64,000 nucleotides of DNA. Origin: Strongyloides papillosus. Its lineage: Eukaryota; Nematoda; Chromadorea; Rhabditida; Strongyloididae. Within the stretch, counting starts at the first letter, position 1, and each line of letters opens with the position of its first letter. The position numbers were made by a program, and so were the translations under genes. The stretch spans positions 1,364,001 through 1,428,000 of the forward strand of contig SRSI01000044.1 in the NCBI GenBank assembly GCA_005656395.1, written 5' to 3'. The notes beneath the pieces were generated by a model, which made no database searches, was not told where the DNA came from, and saw only the letters and a list, made by a program, of their open reading frames with translations. Positions 14,631 to 27,600 of the stretch are shown here, piece by piece.

Positions 14631-15566
14631 ATGAGTGGTACAGAAAATTTTATTCAAACAGTGGTTTTAATAATATCATTAATTTTTCAAATAATTGCCA
14701 TAAGTCTTGCCATCTACTCGACATGTTCACCATCATGGCAAGTTGTTGATATAAGGGAATTTCGCGCTGAACATCACCATGGTTTATGGTTAGATTGTAC
14801 AAGATCGGAAAAACCATACTCATCAATGAATAGTAACATTAAAAGTCACAATGAAGGTGATTCTTTCCTGTCTCACTCCTCAAATATTCGTCCACATAGA
14901 CATCAAAATGATTATTATGATTCAATAAGTCCATTACATTGTACATATAAATTTGATTGGGCACAAGCAAAAATTATTGAAGAAAATATTGTTAATGAAG
15001 ATGAAAATAGTGCTGCTGGTGAAGCTGAACATCATCAATTTTTCTTTTGGCATAAAGCTGTCCTCATTTCTATTGTTTCTTCAATAATTCTTGGTGGTTT
15101 ATCAATATTTACAGGAATGTGTTCACCATGTTTTGGTACATGCTCTTTAGTTTTTGCAATTTTAATTTTTCTTTCATGTATGTTTTTTTATTTTTTAAAA
15201 CAATTATTTAACTTTTTTTAAAAACGCTTTCAGTAGTATCATCAATAACTGCAGATGGCATATTCTTTTTTGCAGCTCATCGTGTAGACAATCGTTTTGT
15301 TCAAGGTCTTATTGGAACATACGAGGTATAATAGATATATATATATATATACATTATAAAATTATTAAACCTTTTAATTTTAGCAAACAATTGGTCATGC
15401 TTTTTATATACATTTATTGAGCACAATAATTCTTTTGATCTCTTTTATTATTTCTGTATGTACCAGTTACTCAATATTGAGATCCTCAAATACGCAAAGA
15501 GAGGACATTCGTCTTATGGATTTACCTCCAATAAATAAACAATTGATTTTTCACAGTAGATATTAA
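14631..15566 (+). CDS. Clc-like/claudin-superfamily four-pass membrane protein
   Basis: Exons 14631-15177, 15234-15325 and 15384-15566, with introns of 56 and 58 nt and phases 1 and 0, encode 273 residues. The first membrane helix covers roughly residues 9-29. The first extracellular loop starts SPSWQVVDIREF and carries the GLWLDC signature of the W-LW-C claudin fold. It holds a long His/Ser-rich insert (about residues 60-100) and a second conserved cysteine in LHCTYKF. Helices 2 and 3 follow HKAVLISIV and the Cys-rich GMCSPCFGTCS segment, and helix 4 lies in the last exon. The cytoplasmic tail is short. This matches the nematode Clc-like family (about 250 residues), thought to act in epithelial junctions or as channel-associated subunits; the exact role is not inferable. 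An AATAAA lies about 120 nt after the stop. Confidence 0.8.
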
Positions 15567-18034
15567 AAGATGAAACAAAAAATGCCATCTTTATAATAAT
15601 TTATTATTTGTAGAGATAGAAAAAAATTGTATACAATTATCTAATTAAATTATATTTATGTAAAGATTGTAAACTTTATATAAAAGAATAAAGAATATTA
15701 ATAAATTTTGTCTATCTTTTATAAATAATTAATTTTAAACAAAATAAATCAAAAAGGTTTTATGAATTAAAAATAAATTATTTTATATTACAACCAAAAT
15801 TGTTAGTCAATAGATAATTTATAAACAGTACATTTATTGGCATTTTATTTTTAAAATAGAAATATTTTAATAATTAAAAGTAAGGTGTAATAATATATAA
15901 TAAAAATAAATTACTTTTTAACAAAAGTTAAAATTGAAATACATATTCTTTAAAGTATTCATTTTTATGAACATTCTTACACCTTCATATTAAATAAAAC
16001 TTTGAGAGATGTTAGGGATCTAACATTTTTTTAAGTAATTAAAAATCATAAATAAAGTCTTTAAAAAATGAGTGTTCCACTTAATGATAAATCATAGGAA
16101 TATTTTGAAACTAGTATTAGTCTTAAATATAAGTTTTGAAATATAAAAACAAAGATAATAAAAAAAATTTATTATATACATGATTGAAGTTTTATGACTG
16201 ATTAGTTTTTTACATGAACCAAAAATATTTGTTACGAAAAAAATTATTGTTTATGATATATTTTATTGGAATTTTCTTTATCAATCAAAATTATAACTAA
16301 AAAATAGCTTTTTAATAAAGCTGGAAAAATTTGTATACAAATAAATTGATTTAAAAAAGCAATAAAATTTAATAGATTTTTTTTGTAAAAATTTGATACT
16401 ATAAAAAGACTTTTGTTGTTCTTTGACATTTTACTTTTGATACTCACCTTATTTATTGTTTTTGTCAAATTAATTGATAAAACTTTATCAGATGATTTCT
16501 ATTCTTATAGATTCTTTTGTTATTTTTTTCCTTCTCACTACATAAATATATTTTTAATATTTAAATATATGTTTTTTTCTAAATTTTTTTTTATATTTTT
16601 TGTCGTTAAACATAGTAGAAAATATCTTTTAAATTTGTTATAATCTTACATATATTAAAAATATATATCTTTTAATATTTATTTTTAAAATTTTATTTAT
16701 TATAGGATTTGTTGAGATTATAGTTATATTAAAATAATAAATAAACACACTTGTTTTTTTAAATATTTATCGTTTTATTTATACTATCTTTTTATTATCT
16801 TATATGACGTTGATATAATAAAAATTAAAAGTTAAATAAAATAAGGAAAAATAACATACCAAACTTATTTATTTCTATCTTTTTTTTCATTTCCGTTAGT
16901 ATTTTTAAGAACGGAATAAGATAGAGAGAGTAAAAAGGAAATGAGGGAATAAAGAACTGGTTTGAAATGAAAAAAGGTTGTTAATATTCCTTTACTTTTT
17001 TATTTATTCATTTTTGAGCTAAACGTAATCATTACCAGGAAAAGTTGTTTAAAATACTAAAGATAATAAAAATTTAATCTATCATACAGTTGATCATTAT
17101 ATGTATCATCACCACTACTATAATTAACCTTAAAATTATAAACACTAGAAATTTTTAAATCACTCTTTTTGTAGGTTAAAAAATCAAAAAATAAAATTTT
17201 TATACATACTAAATTTAATTGTATTTTTATCTACAAAATTCCCTCTAATAAGAATCATAAAAGTTAAATGTTCTGATACATTTTAACGTGTCAAATGGAT
17301 GGAGATAATTTATTACATTTCAATAATGTTCAAAAAGCTTAATTTCCCATTAAATTAATTTAATTATCGTTCCATTAATAGGAGTATTAACAAACAAATT
17401 ATTTTTAGAAACACAAAAAATAGTAAAAGTATGCATTGGATTATTTTAAGAAGACGAATTATTTTTTTGATTCTACCAGAATAGTATCAATTCCGATTGA
17501 ACTATATATTTAAGAAAAGTGCAAAAAAAGTTTTAAACTTTCTATTATTTTTTTTTCAAATAAATTTTAAAATTATTTTTGTTAGTAATTGGTTAAAAAA
17601 AATAATTTTGGTAGTTTGTTATAAATTTTTATTCTCAATTTAAGATGTACTATATTTTTTCAAGTGAAAATAATTAAATTAACTATTCTTTCCTTCATGA
17701 ATACCAAAAAAATTTTCCACATTATTTCTTACACTATCTATTTAACAAATCTCAAGATTTTAGCGTCATGTTTATTTATAATTATATATGTATAAACTAT
17801 TAATTTTTATAGAGAGTGTCACTAAACGCAATACATGTATACAAATTAAACATCTATTTCATTTTTAGTACAAAGTATTTTATCATTCAAAACTTAACTA
17901 TTAAATGTTTGTTTTTTAATATTAATTGCTCTTTCCATGCCATTTAAAAATGTACTTTTTCATTTTTTCCTCATTACTTTTTAATCTCATTTTTATAAAA
18001 TTATAGATACATAATAATATTTTGTTAACAAATT
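15567..18034. other. Intergenic, 2.5 kb
   Basis: Contains the presumed poly(A) signal of the Clc-like gene (AATAAA, 15687-15692). Beyond that I see only AT-rich DNA. Open frames near 16244-16643 are low-complexity and not supported. Confidence 0.65.
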
Positions 18035-18410
18035 ATGGCTTGTAAAATTCAACCTAGTCAAATGACAAACAAAAGAAATAATTATACAATAATGTGAGTT
18101 ATCAAATCATCATTTTATCATTAATTTTTTTTAAGTTCGCTCCCACAAAGGGAAGTTGAAAATCCATCTTTTGAATGGAATATATTTAAATTCTTTAAAA
18201 ATCGTGTAAGTCACTGATTTTTATTGACATTCAAATAACGATTATTTTATTATTTACCTTTAGAAAAATCCTCATACTCAAAATGGTAGAGAATACAAAT
18301 CACCACTTTCTGTACGTACCAGAATATCCATATTAATATTTGGATTTACCTTTCTTGTTATTATTTTTTACATTGAATATTATAGAAATTTTAGATTATT
18401 TTCTTCCTAA
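18035..18410 (+). CDS. Small single-pass membrane protein, 91 residues, unknown function
   Basis: This gene is too fragmented to show as one open frame. Exons 18035-18093, 18136-18205 and 18264-18410 are joined by introns of 42 nt (GTGAGT...TTTAAG) and 58 nt (GTAAGT...CTTTAG). Phases 2 and 0 fit exactly and leave one open frame to TAA. The protein has a polar N-terminal half (starts MACKIQPS) with acidic and aromatic residues, then VENPSFEW and a basic stretch. A single hydrophobic helix (ISILIFGFTFLVIIFYIEYY, about residues 65-84) is followed by a short tail ending RLFSS. With no signal peptide, a type II or tail-anchor-like topology is likely. An AATAAA starts 5 nt after the stop (18415). 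I do not recognise the family; confidence rests on splice structure. Confidence 0.65.
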
Positions 18411-18819
18411 ACTCAATAAAATATTCAAATGTTTAAAAAATACATGTTTATTAGCTTAAAAATTAATTTTTTTATAAGATAAAAAAATTTTTTATATTAA
18501 GGATACAAAAAAGTATTGTGCACTTTTTATAATTAATTATTTTAAAATAATTTAGAAGCAATAATTGTAAAATTATAAATTACATATGTGTTATTAAACT
18601 TAACATCTCATTAATTTTTTTTGCCTTTTACAAGCATATATTGGAGGAGGAATAAAAAACAGGTATTATGTGCGATATTACTAATGATTTCATGAAGTTA
18701 GGCATTAAAACATAAATAATATATGTTTTAAGTATATAATATATGCTAAGTGCTTAATAGATACTATAAATGGAAATATAAAAAATAAAATATTATTAAC
18801 TAATCATTATAAGTTAATC
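18411..18819. other. Convergent intergenic gap
   Basis: About 400 bp between the 3' ends of the small membrane protein gene (+) and the astacin gene (-). It contains the plus-strand AATAAA at 18415-18420. Nothing else is seen. Confidence 0.6.
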
Positions 18820-20521
18820 TTAGCATAGATGGCAAGATTGTTTACAAAATATTTTCATAAATTTTGATTCAGTCTTACACTCTCCAATCTTAGCCCAGTA
18901 CCCGCAAAATAGATTTTTGTCGACACATGCTTTTATTGTTGGTTTTTTGCCTGATATTGATGGTTTTCTTGTTGTTGGGTAGGATGTTGAAGTTACGATA
19001 ACTTTCTCACCTTCCACAACTTTTTCTTCAGGTACCTCAGAACTTGTTTCACTTGATATATTGGTATCACAAAAGTTGCATGCCTTACGACAATAATGTT
19101 TCATATATTTCGTTGAATGTTGACAATGACCCAATTGTTCCCACATAGTACAATGAGCATTAAGATCTTCACATTTCTCCTTATTCTTTTTATTTAATTT
19201 CGTTGTTGTACCAATACTTGATGTTGTTATTTCCATATCTCTTGTTGTTTCTTCCACTTTTGTTGTAGTTTCAACAGCCTTTTCAGTAGTCGTTGTCTCT
19301 TCAGTTATTATATATTCGGTTGTTGTAGATGTTGGAGAAATTGTTGATGGTGATAGTGTTGTTTTTTGTTTCTTCGTTGGCCATCTAGTAAAACGTTCTT
19401 TCTCTGGTTTCTTTGTTGTTTTAGGTTTTCTTGTTGTTATAATCTCATCAGGTTCATCGGTTGTTGTTTCAGGTTTAATAGAATATTCCTTACATTGATA
19501 AAGTTTATTGATTTTCTTTGCATCAACATCACTTAATTTGTAACGTTGTCCTATTTCTGCATTATCATCTTTTGGTATTAATGTTGCTTTACCATTTTTT
19601 GAGAATGCAAGTTTATGGTAATGCATAACAGATTCATAATCATAAGGCATACCAAGAGGATCAATGATTTTTCTCGGATATTTCTCAAAATTTCTCATCA
19701 TTCCTGGTCTAATGTTATCTTCATTAATTTTAACGAATTCATCTCTATCTGTACGGGAGTGTTCATGGAAAAATCCAATTGAATGCATTAATTCATGTGC
19801 AATAATACCTTTTGAAAAACATTTACCAATTTCTAAAGATACTGTTTGATTACCACCAGCTCTCCCAACATATGAGGAACATCCAAAACCCTTATTTCTT
19901 TTTATAAATATGTAATCTTCGTCATCCTCTTGTCGTGGTTCAAAACGTATGCATGTCTTTGATTTATACTCCTCAAATGCCTGAGCTATAGCAGCACGTT
20001 GTGATGGTGTCATACCCTCTTCTAACATATATGGAACTTTACCATCAACCCATAATTTATCTGGATATGTTGCTAAATTTAATGCACTATGGTACTAAAA
20101 AGTGGTTGTTTTTTGATTAAATATTTTTAAAAAATCGCAAACATACAGGTGTTCTGAAAATATGATCAAAAGCATCGAGTTCTCCGAGTGGTAAATCTCT
20201 TTGAATATACAATGTGGGATCTTCATCGTCTGGTACTCCCATAATATCGCCCTCAAATAAGTCACCATTTTGCATCTCATCCATTTCTTTTTCTGTTGGT
20301 TGCCTCACAGGTGTTGATTCAGCTAAATCAAAATCTTGTGGAAGAAGAAATTTTTCAGAGAAAGCTAAGAAAATTTAAAAATATTATGAAATGAATATTT
20401 GATTTATGAAAAACTTACAATCATATTGTTTTTTTACGGCATTTGCAGAGATGTCTGGAATTGGTAACAAGGAAAGAGATAATATAGTAGGTGACAAAAC
20501 CAGGATTAAAAATAAATTCAT
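18820..20521 (-). CDS. Secreted astacin metalloprotease with two C-terminal ShKT domains
   Basis: Exons 20521-20419, 20364-20147 and 20094-18820 (phases 1 and 0; introns 54 and 52 nt) encode 531 residues. A signal peptide begins [10 protein letters not shown]. The prodomain contains FEGD, matching the aspartate-switch motif that keeps astacins latent. The catalytic domain (about 115-310) begins LWVDGKVPY. It carries the zinc motif [13 protein letters not shown] (about 207-219, followed by SRTDRDEF) and the Met-turn SVMHYH (about 262), so the active site looks complete. A Thr/Pro/Lys-rich linker (about 315-404) leads to two six-cysteine ShKT domains (about 415-449 and 497-531), the last ending CHLC. 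There is no EGF or CUB domain, unlike hatching-type or DPY-31-type astacins. C. elegans NAS members with ShKT tails are the nearest architecture. Astacins are expanded in Strongyloides, where many serve tissue penetration; assignment to that role is inference. Confidence 0.92.
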
Positions 20522-23111
20522 TTTAAATAATTTAATAATAATTAAACCTAAAATATATATCACGTTTACATTAATATAATATTCAGATATAATAAAACAA
20601 GATATTAATATATAATATTAAAGTAAAAGGAAGTTAGCTCTATTCTGATCATTCAAGTATAATAGATATCAATTTTAATAAATGTTATGTAAGATATGTC
20701 TAGAATGAAACATTTATATTTTGTCAAAATGATAATTTAATGTTAAAAATTTAACCGCTTATTACTAGATTTTTAATAATTGTAAAAGAAGGTAAAATAT
20801 ATATGTATTTATAGAACTATAATATATATAAGATATCAAGATCAAAAGTAATCTAATCAACCTAAAAACCGTTTAACAGTAACTGTTTAGAATTATATAA
20901 ATTTTAAAAAGTTTTTAAAATGATTAACAAGTTTGTGGGGCCTCTAAAAGTGTACTGCTTTAGTTTGTGTCAAGACCTCTGATCCCATTATTAAATGTCT
21001 TCAATTCCATCTATTCAAAATAAAACTAGTCTTATGAATATTAATAAATAAATATATATTTTTAGCTAGCATAAAAAGAAACCAAATCATTGTTTCTCAA
21101 TCTAACAAAAATTTTCTTTATCTTATAACATAACTGTAAAAATTGTCTTTCAAGAATTTATTGATAGTATATATATGCATCCTAAGAATGTCCACCTTCT
21201 AAGGTACCGTGACAATTCTAAAGTTTTAATATTGATAAAATAAATATATATATATATCCTTCTAACGATTTATTTGTTATAATATTTTATAATAAACTAA
21301 AAAATTTATAATATTTAACCTTTTAATAATAAATTAACTACGCAACATTAAAAAAATAAAACTTTTTATTTCTATTAGCCCTTAGCCAAGATGATATTAC
21401 TTTCATTGGAAATCTAGTGAATATTAAAAATATAAATTTTAACTAATTAATGTTAATATAAATTAAAAGAAACACTTAAAATAGTACAAAAATAAAAATT
21501 TAGAATCTTTATCATGGTTGAATGAAATAATAATTTTAACTTCGGATGCTTTATATCAATTTTATGGGGTTGAGGTTAACTGTCAAAGTGTTAGGTAAAA
21601 CAACTGGTCACCTTAACTTTTTCTAATAATTGAAGTTTAGCGAAACAATTAAACTTGTTTTGATAGGAGAAGCAAAACAATCATTGTGATTATATATATT
21701 ATATATGTGAAAGCCTTCAAAAAAGATAATAAAATATAAATATAGTTAACCAAGAAACATTAATATATCGAGGACAGAAAAAAAAAACTAAAAAAGTGGT
21801 TACAATTTTAATCTTGTATCCACTTTATCAATAATAACCTTTTAACACATTTTTATAATTTGTTTATCAGTTACAATAAACCTCTTAAACCTACCTATAC
21901 ATCCACATACTCATTTTCTAAAGACTACTTTCATTTTTTTTGTTGTACATATTTTTGAACAGCCCTTGAAAAATTATCATTCTGGAGATATTATATGTAT
22001 CGTTTTTTTCATTTATACCAGATAAACCAGAAAGATTCTAGTATGAAATGAGATTATAAAACATAATCTTGAAGATAAATAGATGTCAGACAAAGATATT
22101 TAATATATGATGATACAAGATGATTTTGATTTGTTCCCTTAAAAAATCACGACTTCAAAATTGTTGAGACACAAAGATATTTAAGAAAAGAGAAGAGTCA
22201 AAAAATAAAAACTACAAAAGTGATTATTTCTTACATTTTTGTGGCAAATCATTTTTCTTAAAGTGAATAAAAATTTTTATTCCTTTTTTTGTGTTAAAAT
22301 CTTCTTTTGTTTTAACAGTATTATGACATCCAGGTAGATAAAAGAGAATGGAGAGGTAACAAAAAGAGAAAAGCTTTATTATAAAGACATTTTGTTACAC
22401 AAAAACTGTCAGAAGTCACATATACATTAATATATCAAATTCATTATTTTACATTTAAGTCATTTAAACGTACAAAATCCGCTTAATTTATTAGATAAAT
22501 GTGACATTTTTAAAAACAAATAAATACTTTTTGTATAATTTTTATTAATACAATTACTATATACTTTTATATTATATATTACTTTTCATATTTCACCATT
22601 TTTAATCATCTTGTCAACATTGTTCTTTTATTTTAAAAAGTGTGAATGGAGTATTAAAAATTATTTAGCCACTTAGGTGGTTTTCTTCAATTTTTATCCT
22701 TTTTTTTAAATAGTTTTTAAAATCTTATCTATAAAACGCTTCTTTAATTTTTTTTTAATATTTAGTGTTATTTTAATAACTGTTATCGTGAGGTAATGTT
22801 ATACATATTTTAAATATTCTTATTTAAAAAATGATTATAATAATAAAGATGCAACATTTAAAGGGATATTTTTATTTTTACATAATTTATTACAATAGGA
22901 CAAATGAAAACAATAGTGTTTGGGAATTATAATAGAGAGAGAGGAAAAAAACTGTTTAGTTTGATTTTAACAAGTTGTTACCAAACAAATTTAATTAAAA
23001 TAGTGTCTATATCTTCTAAATTGAGACCACAATGAAAATTTGATTAATTCTGCTTTTAAAAAAATTATTTCATCAATGAATTTGTAAAAATTAAAAAGTT
23101 AAATCAAATGA
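20522..23111. other. Intergenic, 2.6 kb
   Basis: Upstream region of the astacin gene and downstream region of the Wnt gene. I note a perfect 6-1-6 inverted repeat (AACAGTAACTGTT, 20875-20887) about 355 bp upstream of the astacin ATG. An imperfect 8-bp hairpin (CCTAAGAA...TTCTAAGG) lies at 21181-21204. No gene is visible. Confidence 0.6.
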
Positions 23112-24695
23112 TTATTTGCATGTATGAATGTAAGTTTGATCTTTGCATATGTCACAAACAACTTTACAACACCATTGAAATTTACAATTACACTTTGTTT
23201 CAACTTCCTCAATATATGAATTATATCCACGTCCACAACATAATAAATCACATGAATCAGGTCCCTTGTGAATCTTTATTACATATTCTACCTTCAGTAC
23301 CAATAGTTCCAGTTTTATTATCACTACGACAATAATCAGGACTATTTTGAAGGAATACTAACTCTGTTTGAAGTTGACTTCTTGTCTTCTTACTCTTCTC
23401 AATACCTCTTTTCTCAACATGAGCAACAATTTGCATAGTTACCTCGAGAGTTTATTTGTATCCTCCTAGCTGATCGGTATTTTGATTGAAGAATATTACC
23501 TATCTGTCTTATACTTGGCATTTGCATCCAACATGTTTTTAAATTACATGATCCCGAAACACCATGACATTTACATTTAGGTTTTGTATGCCTTTTTAAT
23601 ATTTTCCTTCCAACATCATTATTCCATCTATTCATTAAGGAGACACCTCTAGCTTCATTATTTGCCATACTATTCTCCTTCTCCCTAACATCAATAAAGT
23701 CTTTTGAAAATCTATAACCATAATCAATGTTATCTCCACACCCAGACCAGGACCAATCCTCTTTCAAACCATTTGGTTTGGGAGTATTTGCACAACCACA
23801 TGATTCAATATACCCTAATCTACATTTTCTTCCAATTTCATATGTAACAGCAGCAGCAAGTATGGCATGTGTAAATGCTGCTTCACGAGTACCAGCTTTG
23901 TTAATGGATGGTGTTGTGTGATTTGTTGGTGGGGCTGAACAATTCCATCGATCGTTCTTAAATTGATGTGTACATTCCTTAAAATAGAAATGTTATTTAT
24001 CATTTTATGACAATGTTAATGATTAAAAGTTTGGGGACACAATTTTTTGTTATAAGCTTTTAATATAGTTAAAAGAAGGAAGCATTTAAAATAAATTTAT
24101 GGAAAAATCTTATTGTTTTAATTTTTTATTTTAACAATAAAACATTTGGTTCTTGAAATAAAAATTGTTTGATAAAGATGAAATATAACAAAGTATCATT
24201 CATCAAAAATGAATGTATAAGTGAGAGAAGAATATATCTTTAAGAAAAGAATAAAAGATTATTGAGTTGGAGAAAGAGAGAAAAAAGTTTAAAAAAAAGC
24301 AACTCTGTACTTAAGATTATGAGATAAACCACTTAACGTCATATAGAAAAATTCTCAGGACAAAATGAATATTAATAAAAAACAATAAAAGAAATAGATA
24401 CAGTAAATTTTTAATATTATCCACTTACCTCCATAGCTAAAGTAGCTCCTTGATTTACAGCTGGCATATGATCCTTAAAAAGCTCACATATTCTTGCCTG
24501 TCCAGGTGATAATCCTTCAAGTGCCATACATGATGGTCGCAAATCTCTATTAACTTTATAATTATATGAACCAAAGGCGTGTAATGATGTCCACCAAGCT
24601 GGTTCATCAACTAATGTCCCATGGGTTAGAAGATAATATGAGGAGAGGTATAGTAAAATCGGAGTATAAAAATGATAGTAAAAAAACGATATCAT
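23112..24695 (-). CDS. cwn-2: Wnt ligand, Wnt5/CWN-2 type, with two frame breaks as assembled
   Basis: Exon 1 is 24695-24429 (signal sequence, then WWTSL and the [13 protein letters not shown] segment). A 451-nt phase-0 intron (GTAAGT...TTTAAG) leads to exon 2, 23977-23112. Family landmarks are in order: [30 protein letters not shown], the palmitoylation site CHGVSGSC followed by [28 protein letters not shown], and a C-terminal Cys cluster ending HTCK. The [12 protein letters not shown] wording is closest to Wnt5, hence CWN-2 rather than EGL-20, MOM-2 or LIN-44; this subtype is my judgement. As written the frame breaks near 23436 and near 23264. Removing one base at each restores a 376-residue Wnt, and exon 2 is exactly two bases over a multiple of three. 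The product is a lipid-modified secreted ligand for Frizzled/Ror receptors. A recent pseudogene cannot be excluded. Confidence 0.85.
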
Positions 24696-27600
24696 TTTTG
24701 TAGAATATTGAAAAAAAACTCTTTTTTTTTAAAATTGCAACTAAAAAAAATTTTTAATAAATAGTAGAGTATTCTTTTTTTTTTGTTTTCTCGTTAAACT
24801 TTATTTTCTTTTCAAAAACAAATATTCTCTTTTGTTAGAGAAGAAATTTTTTTCTTCTTAAGGAGAGGAATTTCAAGACAAATTAATTGTATATAATATT
24901 CTTTCAATTAAACTTCTTTCTTCTTTAGTTTTAAATAAATTTCAAATTGTAATGGAATAACAAAAGAAAATTATATTTTCCAAATAAAATGATAATTTAA
25001 AAAATATATTTTTGGTTGATAGTAGATTATAATAGTATTGATATTATAAATATTATTTTGATATCTGAAATTGAGTATTTCATTACATAGGTTGATGAAA
25101 GTATAAAAAGTTAGGAGTGTCAAAAGAAATTAACGTAACTTTTTCCATTAAAAGTGAAATATTTATATGGAAAGATTTTTTTTTCAAAAAAAAATATATA
25201 CATTATCATATTTAAAAGCTGTTGTTTTGAGTTTTAAAATGTGTGAAAAATGTTTAAATAACGTAGAAAACTTTTTTTATATTGAAAAAAAATGTTCTTT
25301 GTTTAAAGTTAAAGGAATGATTAATTAAATCAACAACAATAGATATTATAATGAAAATATACAATTTTCAAAAAAAGCATACCGACATGATATTTGAAGA
25401 TATATACAATAATTACTATACAAAAAACTTTTTAATTGTACTTTTAATTATAAATATATATAGAAATTCTATATATTATATATGAATTAGGAAATTATAT
25501 AAGTAATGAGGTTTGTAATGAATAGATATACTTTTGAATTGACATTTTTTGTTTGTCACCTACTTATATGAAAAGTTGAGATATTATAATTTAATGTTAG
25601 AAGTTTAGATTAGTTATAAATATAATTAGGAGATATAGTTTACACTTTAGCTAATCTAAGCGGTCATTGAACCGAGAATATATCTCTTTTAATGTTTTGA
25701 TCTTCCCGTATTAAGGAGAAATAACTATTTGTGATGACCATATTTTAAGGGGAGAAGGAGGAGATGGTGATAGATAAAAAGGAAGGAGTGTGAAATTAAG
25801 AAAAAAGAAAAACAGTTATAACTATATAAAGTAATAATTATTTATCCATCACGGCATAAATGAAGTAAAAAAAATTTGTCTGTTATGATGAGATCATATT
25901 ACGTGATTGTAATTAATCGTATATTTATATATATTCATTTTACCTTTGACGGAAAAAACAACATATTTTTAAAGTGATTTCTCCACCTTATAACAGCATG
26001 AAGTAAAGAATAATCTTGAGAACGGAGGGATTAAATATAATTAATGATTAGATGTTTTGTAACAATAAAATAGATAATCCACAGATAATATTTAGTTTGA
26101 AGGTATATAAATAATATCATATATGTTATAGTATTAAAAATTATGAAACATTATTCTATTAGATTACATTATATTAAAATAATAAAGATAATATATATAT
26201 TTCATTTGAAAGTAGAAATGCTATGAAATATTTAGTGTGAGTGAAAAAAGCAAAAATATTCATCTTGATAAATGAGATATATTTTAAAAAGAAACAAACT
26301 TTTGTGGTACTTGAGAGATAAGAACTGTTTACTGGATATTTTAAAATATCATTTTTAATTACCAATAGTATCATAAGCAATAGAAATATAGGTTTTTTTA
26401 TCCACTTTTAAAATGATAATTTTATAAATGAGATGGTCTTTGACAAAACTTATTTAATAGTATATATTTTTTTATTGTAGTCATAGTTAACACTATATTT
26501 GTTTTTAATTAATAGTGATAATAAATGAATATTGTAGATTGTGAGAAAGATAATTGAGTTAATGAATATTTTAGAGAAATAGGAAAAGATTAATCATGAA
26601 TGTTTTACTTAAAAAGAAAAATTGTCATATGTTTTTAAGATTATCATAATAAAGTATGTAAATAGTATATTTAGGGGGTCCTTCATACATATTTTTTAAT
26701 TATTATTAGATTAAAATGAATCACTCATTTTAGTTGGCTTAGAATAATAGGATAAAAATAAAAAGACTGTTATGTTGAGTGATATTTTATTGGCAATAAT
26801 GAATCAATGCTAAAACATCATACTTATTTTCTATTTATACTTTATTTATCTTGTCAATATAAAATGGATAATTAATCACTTTCCAGTGTGGACAAATCAG
26901 AAGTTAGTATGTGTCCAGGAAAAGGATAAAAACAGAAAATTGAAGGAAAATGATGACGAATGAGAGTTTGATGATTGAAGACAAAAGAATAAGGAGGTAG
27001 TATATAAGAAGACAAAAGATAATGATAGCTAATGATTGAAATGAAAATAGTGTATGACCATATATAAATAACAAATGATATATCAAAATAATTATGTTTT
27101 CATTCCAAAACTATTTGTGCTTAAAACATATTTATTTGGATTGAAGAAGGATACATGAATATATTTAATTTTTGATATGGATAAGAAAATAAAATGAAAA
27201 GGAAAATGTCAAAACAATTGCTAAATTATTGATACTATAAGTTGATGAAGAAACATAACAACTTCTCAAAATAAATAATTAATATTATAAAATAGGATAT
27301 TTAAGTACATATAAATTTTATAATCAGTAGTATGAATAGAAATGATTAATTAGGTTTACATAGTTAAACTAATACGACAATTTGTTAATCTTTTGATAAA
27401 ATTTCCTTATTATTATCAGTTTATATCTATATATTTAAATACTATTATAGAAAAGAAGGCAAAAATGAAAAAGGATGAACATGTGTTTATATTATATATT
27501 TAAGATTAAATGTTTTAAAAGGTAATGAAAGTAAAATTATCAAAAAGACGTATGTGTACAGGTTAATCGTCTTATTAATATACATATCAAGAATATTTAT

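Noticed and set aside
16244..16643. Overlapping sense and antisense hydrophobic frames downstream of the Clc-like gene
   Set aside because: Both strands are open through A/T-rich low complexity, and neither shows a gene-like start or splice context.
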